From: Dermacentor variabilis
Lineage: Eukaryota; Arthropoda; Arachnida; Ixodida; Ixodidae
Direction: 5' to 3'
Assembly (NCBI RefSeq): GCF_050947875.1
Contig: NC_134570.1
Span: forward strand, 105,977,122 to 106,041,121
DNA: 64,000 bases
Part shown: piece after piece, positions 12,293 through 23,353 of the stretch
How positions within the stretch are numbered: position 1 is the stretch's first letter
How the letters are laid out: every line of letters starts with the position of its first letter
Notes under the pieces: generated by a model
Told to the model about the DNA's origin: nothing
Seen by the model: the letters and a program-made list of their open reading frames with translations, nothing else
Databases searched by the model: none
Position numbers and translations under genes: made by a program

Positions 12293-13772
12293 TTAAAGGG
12301 CCCCTGAAACGGTTCGGACAAATTTTGTAGACGCCTAGGGTACAGCTAAATTCAATCATTCGCACCACAATTTGTGTGAAATGTCTCATATTAAGAGAGC
12401 TATGGACGATTACAAGTTACCCTCCTCCACAGTCATGCATTTTCTCCTCAACTCGTTCGCCGAGTGATCGGGGCTAAGCTCCGCCTTCACTGGCTCTGCG
12501 TAACGGTGGCACATCGTGTCGTCGGCTTCCGGTTCTCACGGAACGAGCGCGCGAAGCTTCTCCTAACTTTCCGCTAGCTGCTTGGCAGCGACCCCAAGCG
12601 AGAGCTAGCGAAGCAGCGTGCGTTGCGAGCATTCTGTCGCAGCGCCGAACGTGTCCGGTATTCCGGTAACCACAGGTGAGCTGGGCACTTCGACAAATGG
12701 CCGGTGGCATAAACTCAAGCTGATGATGCAACTTTAGCGTAGACGTGCGTGAGCAGCCTGATCGGTCTGCACCGTCCAGCCACCTGTTGGCGCAGAGCTT
12801 AACCAGCCAAACAAAGCGCTAATATTGCTCTAACCAAGTCTAAAGCATATTAAACATCTACAACAACGTATTAATGATTACACTCCTGCGAAAAATTTAC
12901 GCCAGCAGCAAAGAAAAATACATGTCGTTACTGCTACTATGTGTGGTTGAGCTTTGTGCCACCAGGTGGCTGCACCGTGCAGACCATTCACATTTGCGTT
13001 TCTGCTCATCCCGTGAAACGACACGGTCAAACGGCCAGGCCCTGTCCCCTTGCGCTTGCGTTTACCCTAATACCGGACTCGCGAAACGCTATTGCGTTAG
13101 TATTCTTCCGGTGTAAAGTGACGGCCGCAAATGCGCAAATCCTGGCGCCGATAGGATAGCGGCAGCCCGATGCGTTGCAGCCAGTTCGCTCGTCTGCTGC
13201 CTTGCAGAGGGACACGATGTCGCAGCTTGACATATTGCCAGTCGCTACTTTTGCAGCGCACAACGCAAAAAAGTCGAATCATGGTGCTCGCAAAAAAGAC
13301 TGAGACCGACTCTGACCGCGGAGCTCTTGTCAAAATGGAGCACGTTGTAACACACGCAGACGACGCTTGCTCGGTTCCGGAAGTGCTTAAGTGTAGTGAG
13401 AAATTGTTCTTATGCATTCTCTTTCTGTTACTTTCTTTTTATGCAAGCAAATTAACTAACATTCCAACTATTAAGTACATCATTTGTTCATCATAAAGCT
13501 GGGAAAATTATCGATGACGCGCCCTGGGCAGCCAATCGGATAGCTCGCCCTACTAACGTAAATTGTGGTTTTTGCGTCATATAGGTAGGGGCGGCTGAAA
13601 ATTCCGCCGAGCAGTGTGCTGCGATCGGCAGCGATGTACATTTTAAAACATTATAAAAATTACACGCTTTACGCGGAGCATTTAGATGCGTCAATTAATG
13701 ATCAGAAGGACATACTCTAACGGCTCAGTGCGTTTGTACAAAATCGTCAAAATCGTTTCAGGGTCCCTTTAA
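12293..13772. mobile_element. TTAA-flanked inverted-repeat DNA element, non-autonomous
   Basis: The left end reads TTAAAGGGCCCCTGAAACG. The right end, in reverse complement, reads TTAAAGGGACCCTGAAACG and stays similar through GACNA.TTTTGTA. TTAA is present at both ends, as expected of piggyBac-style target sites, although the inner termini are not the classical piggyBac sequence. The 1.48 kb interior has no transposase frame. A second, sequence-different TTAA-type element lies at 52.5 kb. Confidence 0.75.
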
Positions 13773-14460
13773 ATGCAGACTTCATTAAAAAAAATTATTT
13801 TGCTTTATTGACTCAATGGCTGCCGCTGTCGTGCGCGATGGTTATATATCAAATAAAATTTGAGACCTCCCCCCTTCTCTTCACCCTCTCTCCTTCCGCT
13901 TTTCGCCACTTTTCCTCGCGGAAGTTTCAAAGACTGGTCTAGTTGGTTCTGCATGGTTCAAAGTATGACAGCGCGGCTTTTTGAACGAGGAGAAACCTGT
14001 AGAACAGACAAAAACGAGCCCTTATCCTTGTCTTTTTATGTGGTTTCGTCCTCGTTTAAGAAGTCGCACTGTTACGCACTTTAGTTGCATTGTGACAAAA
14101 CGAAACAAAAGCATGCGTAGGCACTCTGGCTATACTTAAGCGGCAGACTCACGTGCAACGTATATGTCTCACGTGTACTTATAGTTGTAGTAGCCAAGGC
14201 CATCGTCGTAGGCGCGTACATTTCAGGCTTTGCGACAACCGAGCCGGAATGTGCACCACAGACTGTCTGATTTAAGCGACAACTATACACACGAATTGCT
14301 CGTATCTCGGAAAGAGGGCCCAAGTGCGTGGTCGTATAACTCGCATACGCGTATATATAGAACGTTAGGTTCCAGTAAGCGTTGAATTAGCTTTAGATTG
14401 CATTTCTGTATATCCTCAAACGTTTGCCCTATCTCATTAAGTTACCTAGTTTCCAGGAAA

Positions 14461-14702
14461 ACCCGCCGTGGTTGCTCAGTGGCTGTGGTGTTGGGCTGCT
14501 GAGCACGATGTCGCGGGATCGAATCCTGGCCACGGCGGCCGCATTTTGATGGGTGCGAAATGCGAAAAAACCCGTGTACTTAGATTTAGGTGCACGTTAA
14601 AGAACCCCAGGTGGTCGAAATTTCCGGAGTTCTCCACTACGGCGCGCCTCATAATCAGAAAGTGGTTTTGACACGTAAAACCCCATAATTATTTTTTTTT
14701 TT
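14461..14702 (+). mobile_element. full-length Ruka tRNA-derived SINE with target-site duplication
   Basis: The head CCGCCGTGGTTGCTCAGTGG holds the Pol III A box, and GGGATCGAATCC is the B box. It is followed by CACGGCGGCCGC, GTTAAAGAACCCCAGGTGG, TTTCCGGAGTTCTCCACTAC, CATAATCAGAAAGTGG and ACCCCATAATTATTTTTT with a T-rich tail. The 7-bp direct repeat CAGGAAA flanks it (14454-14460 and 14703-14709). This is the best reference copy in the window and marks a young insertion in the T-box intron. Confidence 0.95.
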
Positions 14703-14937
14703 CAGGAAAGCTGCAACTATAAAGGTTCCGCGCAATTCTTCTGCAATTTAAATCGCCAGCGATGAACGGGATCTTTTACGTCGACACGTTAAACTGATCC
14801 GATGATCTCGGAGGTCGCGCTCTGTTTGTTGCCAGCTTTGAGTCGGAAGCTCGCATCAAGAGGGCGCTCGACGTTCATAAATTGCGTGAGCAGAGAATAA
14901 TGGCATTTTGGGAGAACTTTAGCATGGCTTCAGAACA

Positions 14938-16477
14938 GGTAGGCGTCTGGGTGATAACTTATTTGTCCTTGCTAAGTGTATTGAAATATCCAGAGCAGAA
15001 AGAAGACCGTTATTTCTGGCCTTTTTAGACATTACAGGAGCATATGACAACGTAGACCGGGACATTCTGTGGGATATCCTGAAAGGGGAAGGCTTGGACG
15101 AAGATTGTATGCAGCTTTTGAAATAGATTTACCTAGAAAATACCGTTTGCATTGAATGAGAAGGGATGAGGAGCGAGGAGAAAGTTGATATCGACAAGGG
15201 ATTGAGGCGGGGATGCCCTTTATTCCCACTAATGTTTATGATGTCGATGGTGAGGATCGAAAGCGCGCTTGATCGAGAGAACTAATATCGGGTTTAATCT
15301 CTCATACAAACGGGCGGGTAGAGTAGTAGAGCAGCAGCTTCCAGGTTTGTACTATGCGGACGAAATTGCGTTGCTAGCTAACAAGCAAAGTGATTTGCAA
15401 CTTCTGGCTAATATCTGTGGACAGGAAGGGGGGAATTTAGGTCTGAAATTTAGCGTAAGAAAATCGGGCGTTATCGTATTCAATGAAAACAGTGAACAGA
15501 CAGTGGCGATACAGGACCAGGAAATACCTCGGGTAAAAGAATATGAACACCTTGATACATAGATAACCGAAGGCAATAGATATATGGAAACACAGAAAAA
15601 AAAAACAATAACAGCAAAGGGGTGGAGAAATGCGGCCATAATGAAACAGAGCGCTATGGGGATACAATAGGTACGAGGTGCTCCAGGGTATGTGGCAAGG
15701 TGTAATAGTTGCAGGACTCACTTTAGGAAATGCGGTTGTTTGCTTGAAATCAGGGGTACAATCAGGACTCGATGGAAACCAAAAGTCAGTGGAAAGCCTC
15801 GCATTGGGCGATCACGGGAAGACTACAAGTGAAGCTGTACCGGGTGATATGGGCTGGACAAGCTTTGAAGTGAGATAAGCTCACAGTAAAATTGATTACG
15901 AAGAGCGACTGAGGAATAAGGAAGAAAGTAAATGGTCTGGGAAAGTTTTCAGGTATTTGTGTAAGAAAAACATTGATTCACAGTGGAGGAAAATAACTAG
16001 GAAACCTCCTACCAGCAAGAATGCGACCTGTATGGTGAGCAACACGGCAACAAAGAACGTCAAGCGGAAAGTCAGAGAGACTGAGATAATCTTATGGATG
16101 GCGGCAATGGAAAAGAGACCAGCTATGACTAACTACTTCAGAGGAAATTAAAAGCGACATCAGGAAAGAAACAATTTATCATAACTCAATTGGAAGCTCA
16201 TTACTTTTCGAAGCGAGATCAGGGTGCCTTAGAACAAGCACTTATAAAGCGAGATCTAAGAAGGAAGAAGAAGCATGTGCTTACTGCGGTAAAGCTAGGG
16301 AAACGATGGAGCATGTTTTATTGGAATGTGAAGATATGTGCCCAGCGGTCCATTAGGCACCTCTGGCCTCCTTGAAGCTCTTGGGTTCAGCGAGAGCAGG
16401 GGAAAAGAAAACATGTCCACAATAGAGATTAGTAAGCGGCGTTTGGAAGATTGGTGGAAGAAAAGTAAAGTAATAGC
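14938..16477 (+). pseudogene. LINE reverse-transcriptase remnant
   Basis: A 5'-truncated ORF2 of a tick non-LTR retrotransposon. The motifs follow family order: FLDITGAYDNVDR (about 15022-15060), GLRRGCPL...PLMFMM (about 15200-15240), and the catalytic box LYYADEIALLAN near 15348-15380, where the second Asp of YADD is Glu. A C-terminal knuckle [18 protein letters not shown] lies at about 16273-16330. In-frame stops (for example TAG near 15126 and TAG after HLDT near 15560) and frame changes show it is inactive. A (CATC)n tail follows directly. The clade (CR1/L2/RTE-like) cannot be fixed by eye. Confidence 0.88.
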
Positions 16478-16535
16478 ATCCATCCATCCATCCACCCATC
16501 CATCCATCCATCCATCCATCCATCCATCCATCCAT
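16477..16535 (+). repeat. (CATC)n tail of the LINE
   Basis: About 14 CATC units with one ACCC interruption directly follow the LINE knuckle region. A simple-sequence 3' tail is usual for some non-LTR elements. Confidence 0.9.
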
Positions 16536-18749
16536 AGTGCTGACATAGCGCCATATATAAAAAAAAGAAAGTGCCAGCAGTGAATGCTTTTGCGAAATCT
16601 GAATTTGCCAAACTGCATTTATTTTTTATCTCGAAACGCAACGCAATTGAGGCTTTTTCTTTTTTTTCATTTTCTGTACTCGTCTACAATTCAGGACACA
16701 TAAAATGGAGGTGTTCTGTCATGCGAGCTGCCACCGTGTTTCCACATTGGCGTCGCTCCAAGGCCGTGCCATCGTTACGTCGTCCTTCTCGCTTAGCAAA
16801 GCGTGTTTCTCAATGTATAACTAGCCCTTTTGGATGCCTTGCAGCCCTAACTGACCACTTTAGCTGGATGTGATGTTTTCATTTAATGCCCCTTTAATTG
16901 CACGAGAAGGTGACAAGGCGTATCTCGCTCGAGCCTCTGGTTTTCTTTTCTCCTCGCTGTTTGTTTTCGTCTATCATCTGTACATGGTCCTCGACAAATC
17001 GCATGCATTTTCCTTAGTGACGTTTACTGTTATCCTTCCTGCTCTTGCTTTAACGGGACCTATATAACAATGTTAAATTAAGCTTTAATAGTATACTAAG
17101 CTACTGCAAAAGCCAAAATGCCACGCTCACCGCGTGAGGAGATTAGTTAGCCAGAAAAGCTGTAAAAAACAAACAAACTGAAAACTGGACGGCAATGCCT
17201 CGGGGTAGATCCCGCACCATCTGGCCACGACGCCATGCGCTTTTACAGCATTTAAGTTTGGTTCTACTGGATCGTTTATCGGTAAAGAATTACTGCTTTG
17301 CATAAAGGCACCAAAAGCTCAAATTGTAAGCAAGTTAACAGAATCGCCCGTTTCGCCAAAGTTGGCCTAAATCCGGGGAGATTAACAGAAATTCAGGGCG
17401 TTACGCTTGCACACAACTGCAGCGCTGACGTTTAGGTTTGCCTTCCCCGTTCTGCCCACCCTATAGTAATCAAGCTTTTTCCTCCAAACCAATGCGCGGA
17501 TTTGGAAGGACGCCTTAGGAGTTACGTTTGCGCTACTCCTTAGCGTTTCTGAAGTGACTGCGAATTATAGAATGTGGTGCCGATGCTACAAAATAATAGT
17601 AATAAAAAAACCTATGGGCACTTTGCTGAGCTAAACTGCGACAGGCGAAAGGCTATGAATGCCTCTGTAGCTGTTGTCTGACCTGTTCTGCGAACGGACC
17701 CCGCCGTGGCCCCGAGCATGGGACGCAGTCACAGCCATATGGCTGCAATGTTTGTCACCGATGTGCGCGCACCCCCACGCGCTAAAGCCCCTTCTCCTCT
17801 CTCCTCCGCCTCATTCCTAAACTCTACTCCGCCTTCATTCCTACTCGTTTCGCCTCTCTTTCACTCTCCCTCTTCGACTGTGGTGCCGCCTACACTGCTC
17901 GAGCGTAGCAACGGCTTTAACATGAGCTCCTCGCCACTCCGTACACACTTCTCGAGCAAAAATGGCGCTGATGCACGGCGCGAGCGCACACGTGATGCTA
18001 TTAGGCCAATTGCGACGCGGCGTCGGCCTCGGCGAGAGCGCGCGAGGAGGAGGCAGCATTCTTCAAAGCGTGGCACTACTCTAGAAAGTTTAGGGTTTTT
18101 ACCACGCGCATGTCGGCGCTCTCCCACGCGCCCACTCGCACAGTGGCATGGCGCCTCCTCTCCTTGCTCCCCTCGCCAGTTGCGTCTCCTCTCCCTGCTC
18201 CCCTCGCCGGTGTCACCGATCCTGCGTCCCCCAGGGACTGCGCCCGGACACTCATGAGCCACTAAAGGCTTACGCCTTTAGAAAGAAAGAAGAAGAAACG
18301 CAGGCTGTCTCGCTTTCTAAAGCAACTCGATACCCTTCATTCTCCTGTTACACGATGTTACAGGATCCTAATGAATCCTAATCAACTGGCCCACCTCGAG
18401 AGCTTGCCTCTTCATACTTCTCTTACGATGTGATTCGCGTTATGCGGTATTATATGACGATATGAAGACGTCTCATTTCCTCCGCATCTTTTGTGTCCTT
18501 CCCCCGGTGGAGACTACAGTCAACCATGAAAGTTACTCTGATCAACCTCACCGCCTTTCATTTCTGATTTTTCTCCTTCCCCCACTACAGTTGCGGCCGC
18601 TGAGCTGTGTCTTGCACACGTGGAGAATATTATAGCTACATGCATTTTTCCTATTGTCTCGGCAGACTCTGCTCTTGCACATACAGTTCACAAGTAATTG
18701 CGAGGGCGTAGCAGATTGATGAATGTCTTTGTCCTTATTCTTTATGCAG

Positions 18750-18896
18750 ACCATCCTGAACTCGATGCACAAGTACCAGCCGCGGTTCCACCTGGTGCGG
18801 GCCAACGACATCCTCAAGCTGCCTTACAGCACCTTCAGGACGTATGTGTTCAAGGAAACGGGCTTCATCGCAGTTACCGCCTACCAAAACGAGAAG
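18750..18896 (+). CDS. Tbx2/Tbx3 (optomotor-blind) T-box exon, middle of the DNA-binding domain
   Basis: This 147-bp exon (49 codons, phase 0 at both ends) continues directly from the exon at 9625-9892. It reads [20 protein letters not shown], then [14 protein letters not shown] and [12 protein letters not shown]. It forms the central T-box strands and the FIAVTAYQN helix-loop that contacts DNA and partners. The acceptor is TTTATGCAG and the donor is GTGAGC at 18897. The next expected exon (coding the T-box end, normally starting ITQLKIDNNPFAKGFR) was looked for downstream and not found, so the gene extends past the window. Minor residue differences (KETGF where vertebrates have PETEF-like sequence) are within normal divergence. 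Confidence 0.97.
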
Positions 18897-20939
18897 GTGA
18901 GCGAACGGCTCTAAAACAAGAAATGGCACCGATACCATGGTACTGATGTGACGAATGTATTATGCTTAGCCTGCGATAGCACATCAACGAAACTATCACT
19001 CTACATTCGCTTACTAGCATCATCATCATCACCATCATCATTATCATCATCATCACCGTCATCATCATCTCGTTCCTCTTCACCTTGGCGTTCACATTCT
19101 TGTTGCGCCTGGATGCGTACTTGTGTCTTCATCGTGGCAGGCGGCTACGCGTCTCCACACATTTGATTGGTTCAGGAATGTCAGTGCTAAAATTACTCGT
19201 CATTGTTGTTTTTTTCTTAATTTGTTGTCATCTCCCGTCATTTCCATCTCCTCATATGCAAATGAAAATCAAGAGTCACGGAAAACTACAGTTAAACTCA
19301 ATACTGCCAAGGCATTCCAATGCCCCCAAGTACTGGTCAATAAAAAAAAAAGCAAGCGCAATGTCTATACACGATGCTAACGTGAATCTGACACGGCGGC
19401 AACACCATGCGAATGCAACGACGACATGTTATCGACGCGATACGAAAGGGGATACAGGTGGGGTATTTTATTGATACTGTACCTGGCGCGACTGCTTTAC
19501 AGTGCTTGTATACGGCTACAGCCAATCTCTCTGTAGGCATCGAACACACGTACAAGAGGGAGAGAGATGAAGAGAGACAGAGACTGGAAACTTTGAGGAG
19601 ATTGAAACGGAGGTAGAACACACTTATTAGGCGCGTAGCTTTAGGCTACACAGGCGTCTTACAGACGGGCCATAAACGAGCGAGACGCTCGAATTACAAA
19701 CATGCGATAGGTATCTAATACTCGACCACATTACAGGGTGTATACACTTGCCTGATCGTCCACGGGCGAAGATGAAAACAGAGATTCAATTTCTTTTATT
19801 TCGCTAAGTAACTTAGGGCAATCGATCGCTTGCGCGCGAGACCGGACGAACGACTTTATTCGTCTGGATAAAAGAGAAAAAAAAAAAAGTGGGCAAATCG
19901 AAGCAGACGATAACAAGACGAGTTCCAGCGCGAGCCCTCTCCGAGGATATATAATACCCTGGCGAGACAGGCAGACCAGAAGGAAACACGGCTACCGATC
20001 GTGCGGATAGCCGCGAGAGAAAAAAAATTGGCGAGGACCGAGAGTTTCGTACCTTCGTGATGGAAAAGCGGCAATTAACGTTCTACCGAGAAAAAAAATG
20101 AAAGAAAAGCCTGCAGGGAGTCGGTGCGAAAACGGTGTAGAAGAAGGTGAAAGAAAGAAAGACGAAATTAGGAGGACAGAAAAAAGAAAGAAAGAAATCC
20201 CAGTGTATGAAAGCGCGTCACCTTATAAGCACGAACTGGACTCTTGCATCGCAACAATGCGTGCGTTTCGCACGCCATTAATCGCGTCTCGGACAGGCGA
20301 AGCGTGCTCGCCTCGGGGCCTCGAGTGTGAGGTATGTAACTGGCGCGAGATGGACGACGGCGCACTCCGTCTTGGCTCCCTCTTATCACGGTCTTTAGTC
20401 GCTGCACTCTGATTGCGCTTGACGACGTCGACGCGAGCCTGTGGCGGTCGCGGTCGCTAAACGCCTTGTGGTGTGCCGTCTGTCCCAGGTCGAACATGAC
20501 CTGGAGCAACTGGAGTGTGTCTTTGTCGCGTACGATAATTATGTAAGACATATATTGTACAGTGCATACCCTTTCTTTCTTTCTTCATTCTTTGAGATGA
20601 GGACAATGAGGAGGTTAGTCCACTCCACCTATGTTCTCTTTCTTTTTTTTACGTTTCCTTTTCTGTCGTTTTTACTTGCTTCAGGGGGCAATGGGTGTGG
20701 TTGAGGAGACAAGGGGTCGAAGAAAAGCTTATATAATGCATTTTTTCATCGCGTATTGCTCCTTTTAACTTATATTTCAAATAATCTCAATGAGCATAGT
20801 GGCGTTACCGAGACGATTGGTGCATGTATGTGTTATGACGACGTTAGACAGGCATGCTGAAAACGATGAATGATCAGGATTTGTGGGCGACCGAAGTGAG
20901 AAGGTGCTCCACACTGAATTATTTAATAATGCAATGCAC
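18897..20939. other. non-coding stretch
   Basis: An imperfect (ATC)n tract lies at about 19018-19072. A purine-rich block with GAAAGAAAGA tracts covers 20090-20200. No gene was recognised. Confidence 0.5.
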
Positions 20940-22018
20940 TAAATACTGATGGTTCCACAAATTTCCAGTGCTCGTCCGGTGCTGTGGTTGCCCCCAGCAA
21001 GAGCTATTACCATCAGCTTTAGCACTGACCACCCAACGACATCGACATTTGCGGAACTAGCTGCTACTAGCGCTGCATTTTGTTTCGTCAATCGGGAACC
21101 ACCTCGACAATGGTCAATCTTCAGTGACTCAAAGGCAGCCCTACAATATGTGCTATCAGCTCTGCGTCGCGGGCCATACGAACAGCTCGTATTCGATATT
21201 AGATTCCTACTCCATACATGACATGAGAAATGACACCACGTGACGTTTCAGTGGCTGCCAAGTCACTGCGGCGTCATAGGAAACGAAGACGCCGATAATG
21301 CCGCTCGGGCAGCTCTTGAAGACACACAGGAAGAGCCCGTACACCACTGTCACGGTCCGACGCAGCCAGCAGACTTCGAGTGCTTGCACAGATCAGGCTC
21401 TCTTTATGGTGCACACCAAGCAGCCAGACCAACCGGAGCAATCGTCAATAATACCACATGCCCTCTTTGATGCCTATCTGTATGCCAACTGGACTCCACC
21501 GAAGAGAGACCAGTCTGCTTTATCATCGCTTACGGCTAGGGGTGGCCTTCTCGAAATCTTACTCATTTCGCATCGGAATGGCCGACAACGCTCTCTGCAA
21601 TGCCTGTCTTGGCGAGGAGAAGCTAGAAGACATTCTGTGCGACTGTCCTGAATATAATGTTCAGAGACAGTCCCTGGCGTCCCTTCTAGCGCACCTTGAC
21701 AGTAGACCATTGTCCCCCGAAACGATTTTCACATGTCGCCGACAGAAGACATCGCAGCTGAAGGCGACAAAGGGACTACTTCGGTTTTTGAAAGAGACGG
21801 GCTTGGACAAGCGGCAGTGACAGTGATGTCACGTACCACGCAAGAGTGACGGACTGTAAGTGACGATGTGTGTGCTGTACTATGTGCTATATCTCTCTCT
21901 CTCCTCCCCATCTTTCATCCCCCCATCCCGCTCCCACGTGTAGGGCAGCAAACAGGTAGAGCTAAACTGGTTAACCTTCCGGCCTTTCCTTCTCCACTTT
22001 TTCCTTCCTTCCTTCCTT
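20940..22018 (+). pseudogene. I/Jockey-type LINE 3' end: RNase H, zinc knuckle and 3' UTR
   Basis: The RNase H domain starts TDGS at 20945. It keeps the acidic residues in ELAATSAAF (about 21055), FSDSKAAL (about 21120) and the WLPSHCGVIGNEDADNAAR block (about 21255-21310). The frame shifts near 21020 and again between about 21340 and 21450, and there is a TGA near 21219. A C-terminal knuckle reads CNACLGEEKLEDILCDC near 21597-21648, with Asp in the position usually held by His. It stops at 21818-21820 after LDKRQ. The 3' UTR holds CTCTCTCTCC, GTGTAGGGCAGCAAAC, GGTTAACCTTCC and a (TTCC)n tail ending near 22018. Inactive copy. Confidence 0.88.
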
Positions 22019-22169
22019 GATGCGCTAAATGTAGACCGTTTTAGGAACGGCCCATCTGAGGTGCAAGTTTTGCCAGCCAGTTGCGACAGCGGCGAACTTT
22101 CTTGGAACGCCACCGTTACGCTCTAGCCTCGTCGCCGTTGTGACTGAATGCGTTCGGCGGACCAACTAT

Positions 22170-22830
22170 TGTTACTGAGCCCGCCACCGCCGCCCTGGTC
22201 TGCCGCGAGCGGGGGAGTGCTCGCGGGAACGTAGTTCGAGGCTCCTTCCCACGCGCCGTCCAAGACGCTAGACAATGGGCGCCCGGCCGCGCTGCGGAGG
22301 TCAGCTCGGGGAATAAAAGGCGCCTTTCCTGACGCAAGCCCCGAGTTCTACGAAGTCCGTCTGACGTCGGCTCCGGACCGTGAACCTCGCGCGAAGAAGT
22401 GTGTGTGTGTGTGTGTGTGTGTGTGAGTGTGAGTGTGTGTGTGTAAGCCGTCCCGCAGAGAGGCGACTTGTTTACGATGACTGGACGAACGTTTCCGTCA
22501 CCTTGGGATTGAGGGGAGACCGAGTGTTTATAAACCGCTGTTGTGCGGCTGCACAGTACACTTTCTCAAGCAGTCATGTTAGACTGATTCACTTTCTCAA
22601 GCAGTCATGTTAGACTGAGGTACTTTCTCTCGCAGTCATGCTAGACTGATGTAGATACTGTAAGTAAACCCATATTCCTCGTTCTCGATGAGAAGCAGTC
22701 CTTCCCTTCATCAACGTCCTCAGCGTGGATAAGTTGGACGACGGCATGGGCCAGCTACCTTCTAATTTAAGCCGGACTCCAATCTTGACGACGGGTTACG
22801 GGCGATGGGATTGAGCCCCCAATCCTAACA
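22170..22830 (+). mobile_element. probable solo LTR
   Basis: The interval starts TGTTACTGAGC and ends CCCCCAATCCTAACA, giving TGTTA...TAACA ends. It contains a TATA-like GAATAAAAGG at 22311-22320, a TGTG run, three 31-bp tandem units and a GTAAACCCATATTCC stretch resembling an LTR polyadenylation region. No internal gag/pol follows. The 5-bp flanks do not match, so the exact ends are uncertain. Confidence 0.4.
22561..22653. repeat. three tandem 31-bp units
   Basis: The units start at 22561, 22592 and 22623. Each has CTTTCTC, then CAGTCATG(T/C)TAGACTG, in which CAGTC and GACTG can pair as a small stem. The first two differ by a few bases; the third is more diverged. Confidence 0.9.
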
Positions 22831-23095
22831 ACCGCAAGTTGTGCGCGGGAAAGTAAAATGGAGATGCACGGTCCCCGAGAAGAATATTCTAAATTTCGCC
22901 GTTTTCATACGTTACGCTTAATTATAAATAAATAGAGGCCCCTTTTAACGCGAGAGAAAGCTTGATAAGCCATCGGGTGGTGACGCGCGTTGCCTTTAAT
23001 TTCGCGCACCGGCCGCTCCGTGACGTCACCAATGAGTATCGACAGCGTCTGTCGGCCCCAGAAAGTTGTCTGTCTATAAAGAACTGTGACATGTA

Positions 23096-23310
23096 CACTC
23101 GTGAGCGAAAGTATACGGACCGCGGATTGCGCGATAAAACTGATTTTCTCCTTCGCCTGTGAGTTTATAACTTGAAATTAAAGACTACAGTTCAAATTTG
23201 GCATCGCGGATTTTTTAGTACACTCGTCAGTTTCCGTTTACGCCTGTTAACTACCAAGAAATTCAGTTTTTTCGGTGACCCTGCGTTCCGTATACTTTTG
23301 CTCACGGGTG
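23096..23310. mobile_element. Tc1/mariner-type MITE
   Basis: The left terminus CACTCGTGAGCGAAAGTATA (23096 on) and the right terminus in reverse complement CACCCGTGAGCAAAAGTATA (ending at 23310) agree at 22 of 24 positions. The left flank is TA. The right flank is CA, possibly a mutated TA. The 215-bp interior has no coding capacity. Confidence 0.75.
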
Positions 23311-23353
23311 CACTTGTGAACCCCTGGCAGAGTATACGTATCTCGGCACATAC

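Larger units (their letters stand above)
9893..18749 (+). other. T-box gene intron, 8.86 kb
   Basis: It is bounded by a GTGAGT donor at 9893 and a TTCTTTATGCAG acceptor ending at 18749, both in phase 0. It contains a (CT)n tract, a TTAA-flanked element, a full Ruka, a LINE remnant and a pyrimidine-rich low-complexity block at about 17760-18240 with two near-copies of CTCCTCTCC(C/T)TGCTCCCCTC. The remaining stretches (9900-11500, 13800-14450, 16540-17690, 18260-18740) show no recognisable gene. Confidence 0.9.

Noticed and set aside
14461..14540. Possible tRNA gene
   Set aside because: A and B boxes are present, but this is the head of a Ruka SINE with the standard body and a target-site duplication.
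16870..17067. Second end of a TTAA-type element (GCCCCTTTAATT near 16889)
   Set aside because: Only one terminus-like sequence was found, with no matching inverted partner, so it is not called as an element.
17706..18257. 183-codon plus-strand open frame
   Set aside because: Pyrimidine-rich low-complexity sequence with internal near-repeats; codon use is purely compositional.
22561..22653. CRISPR-like direct repeats
   Set aside because: Three adjacent 31-bp units without spacers in a eukaryotic intron; an ordinary tandem repeat.
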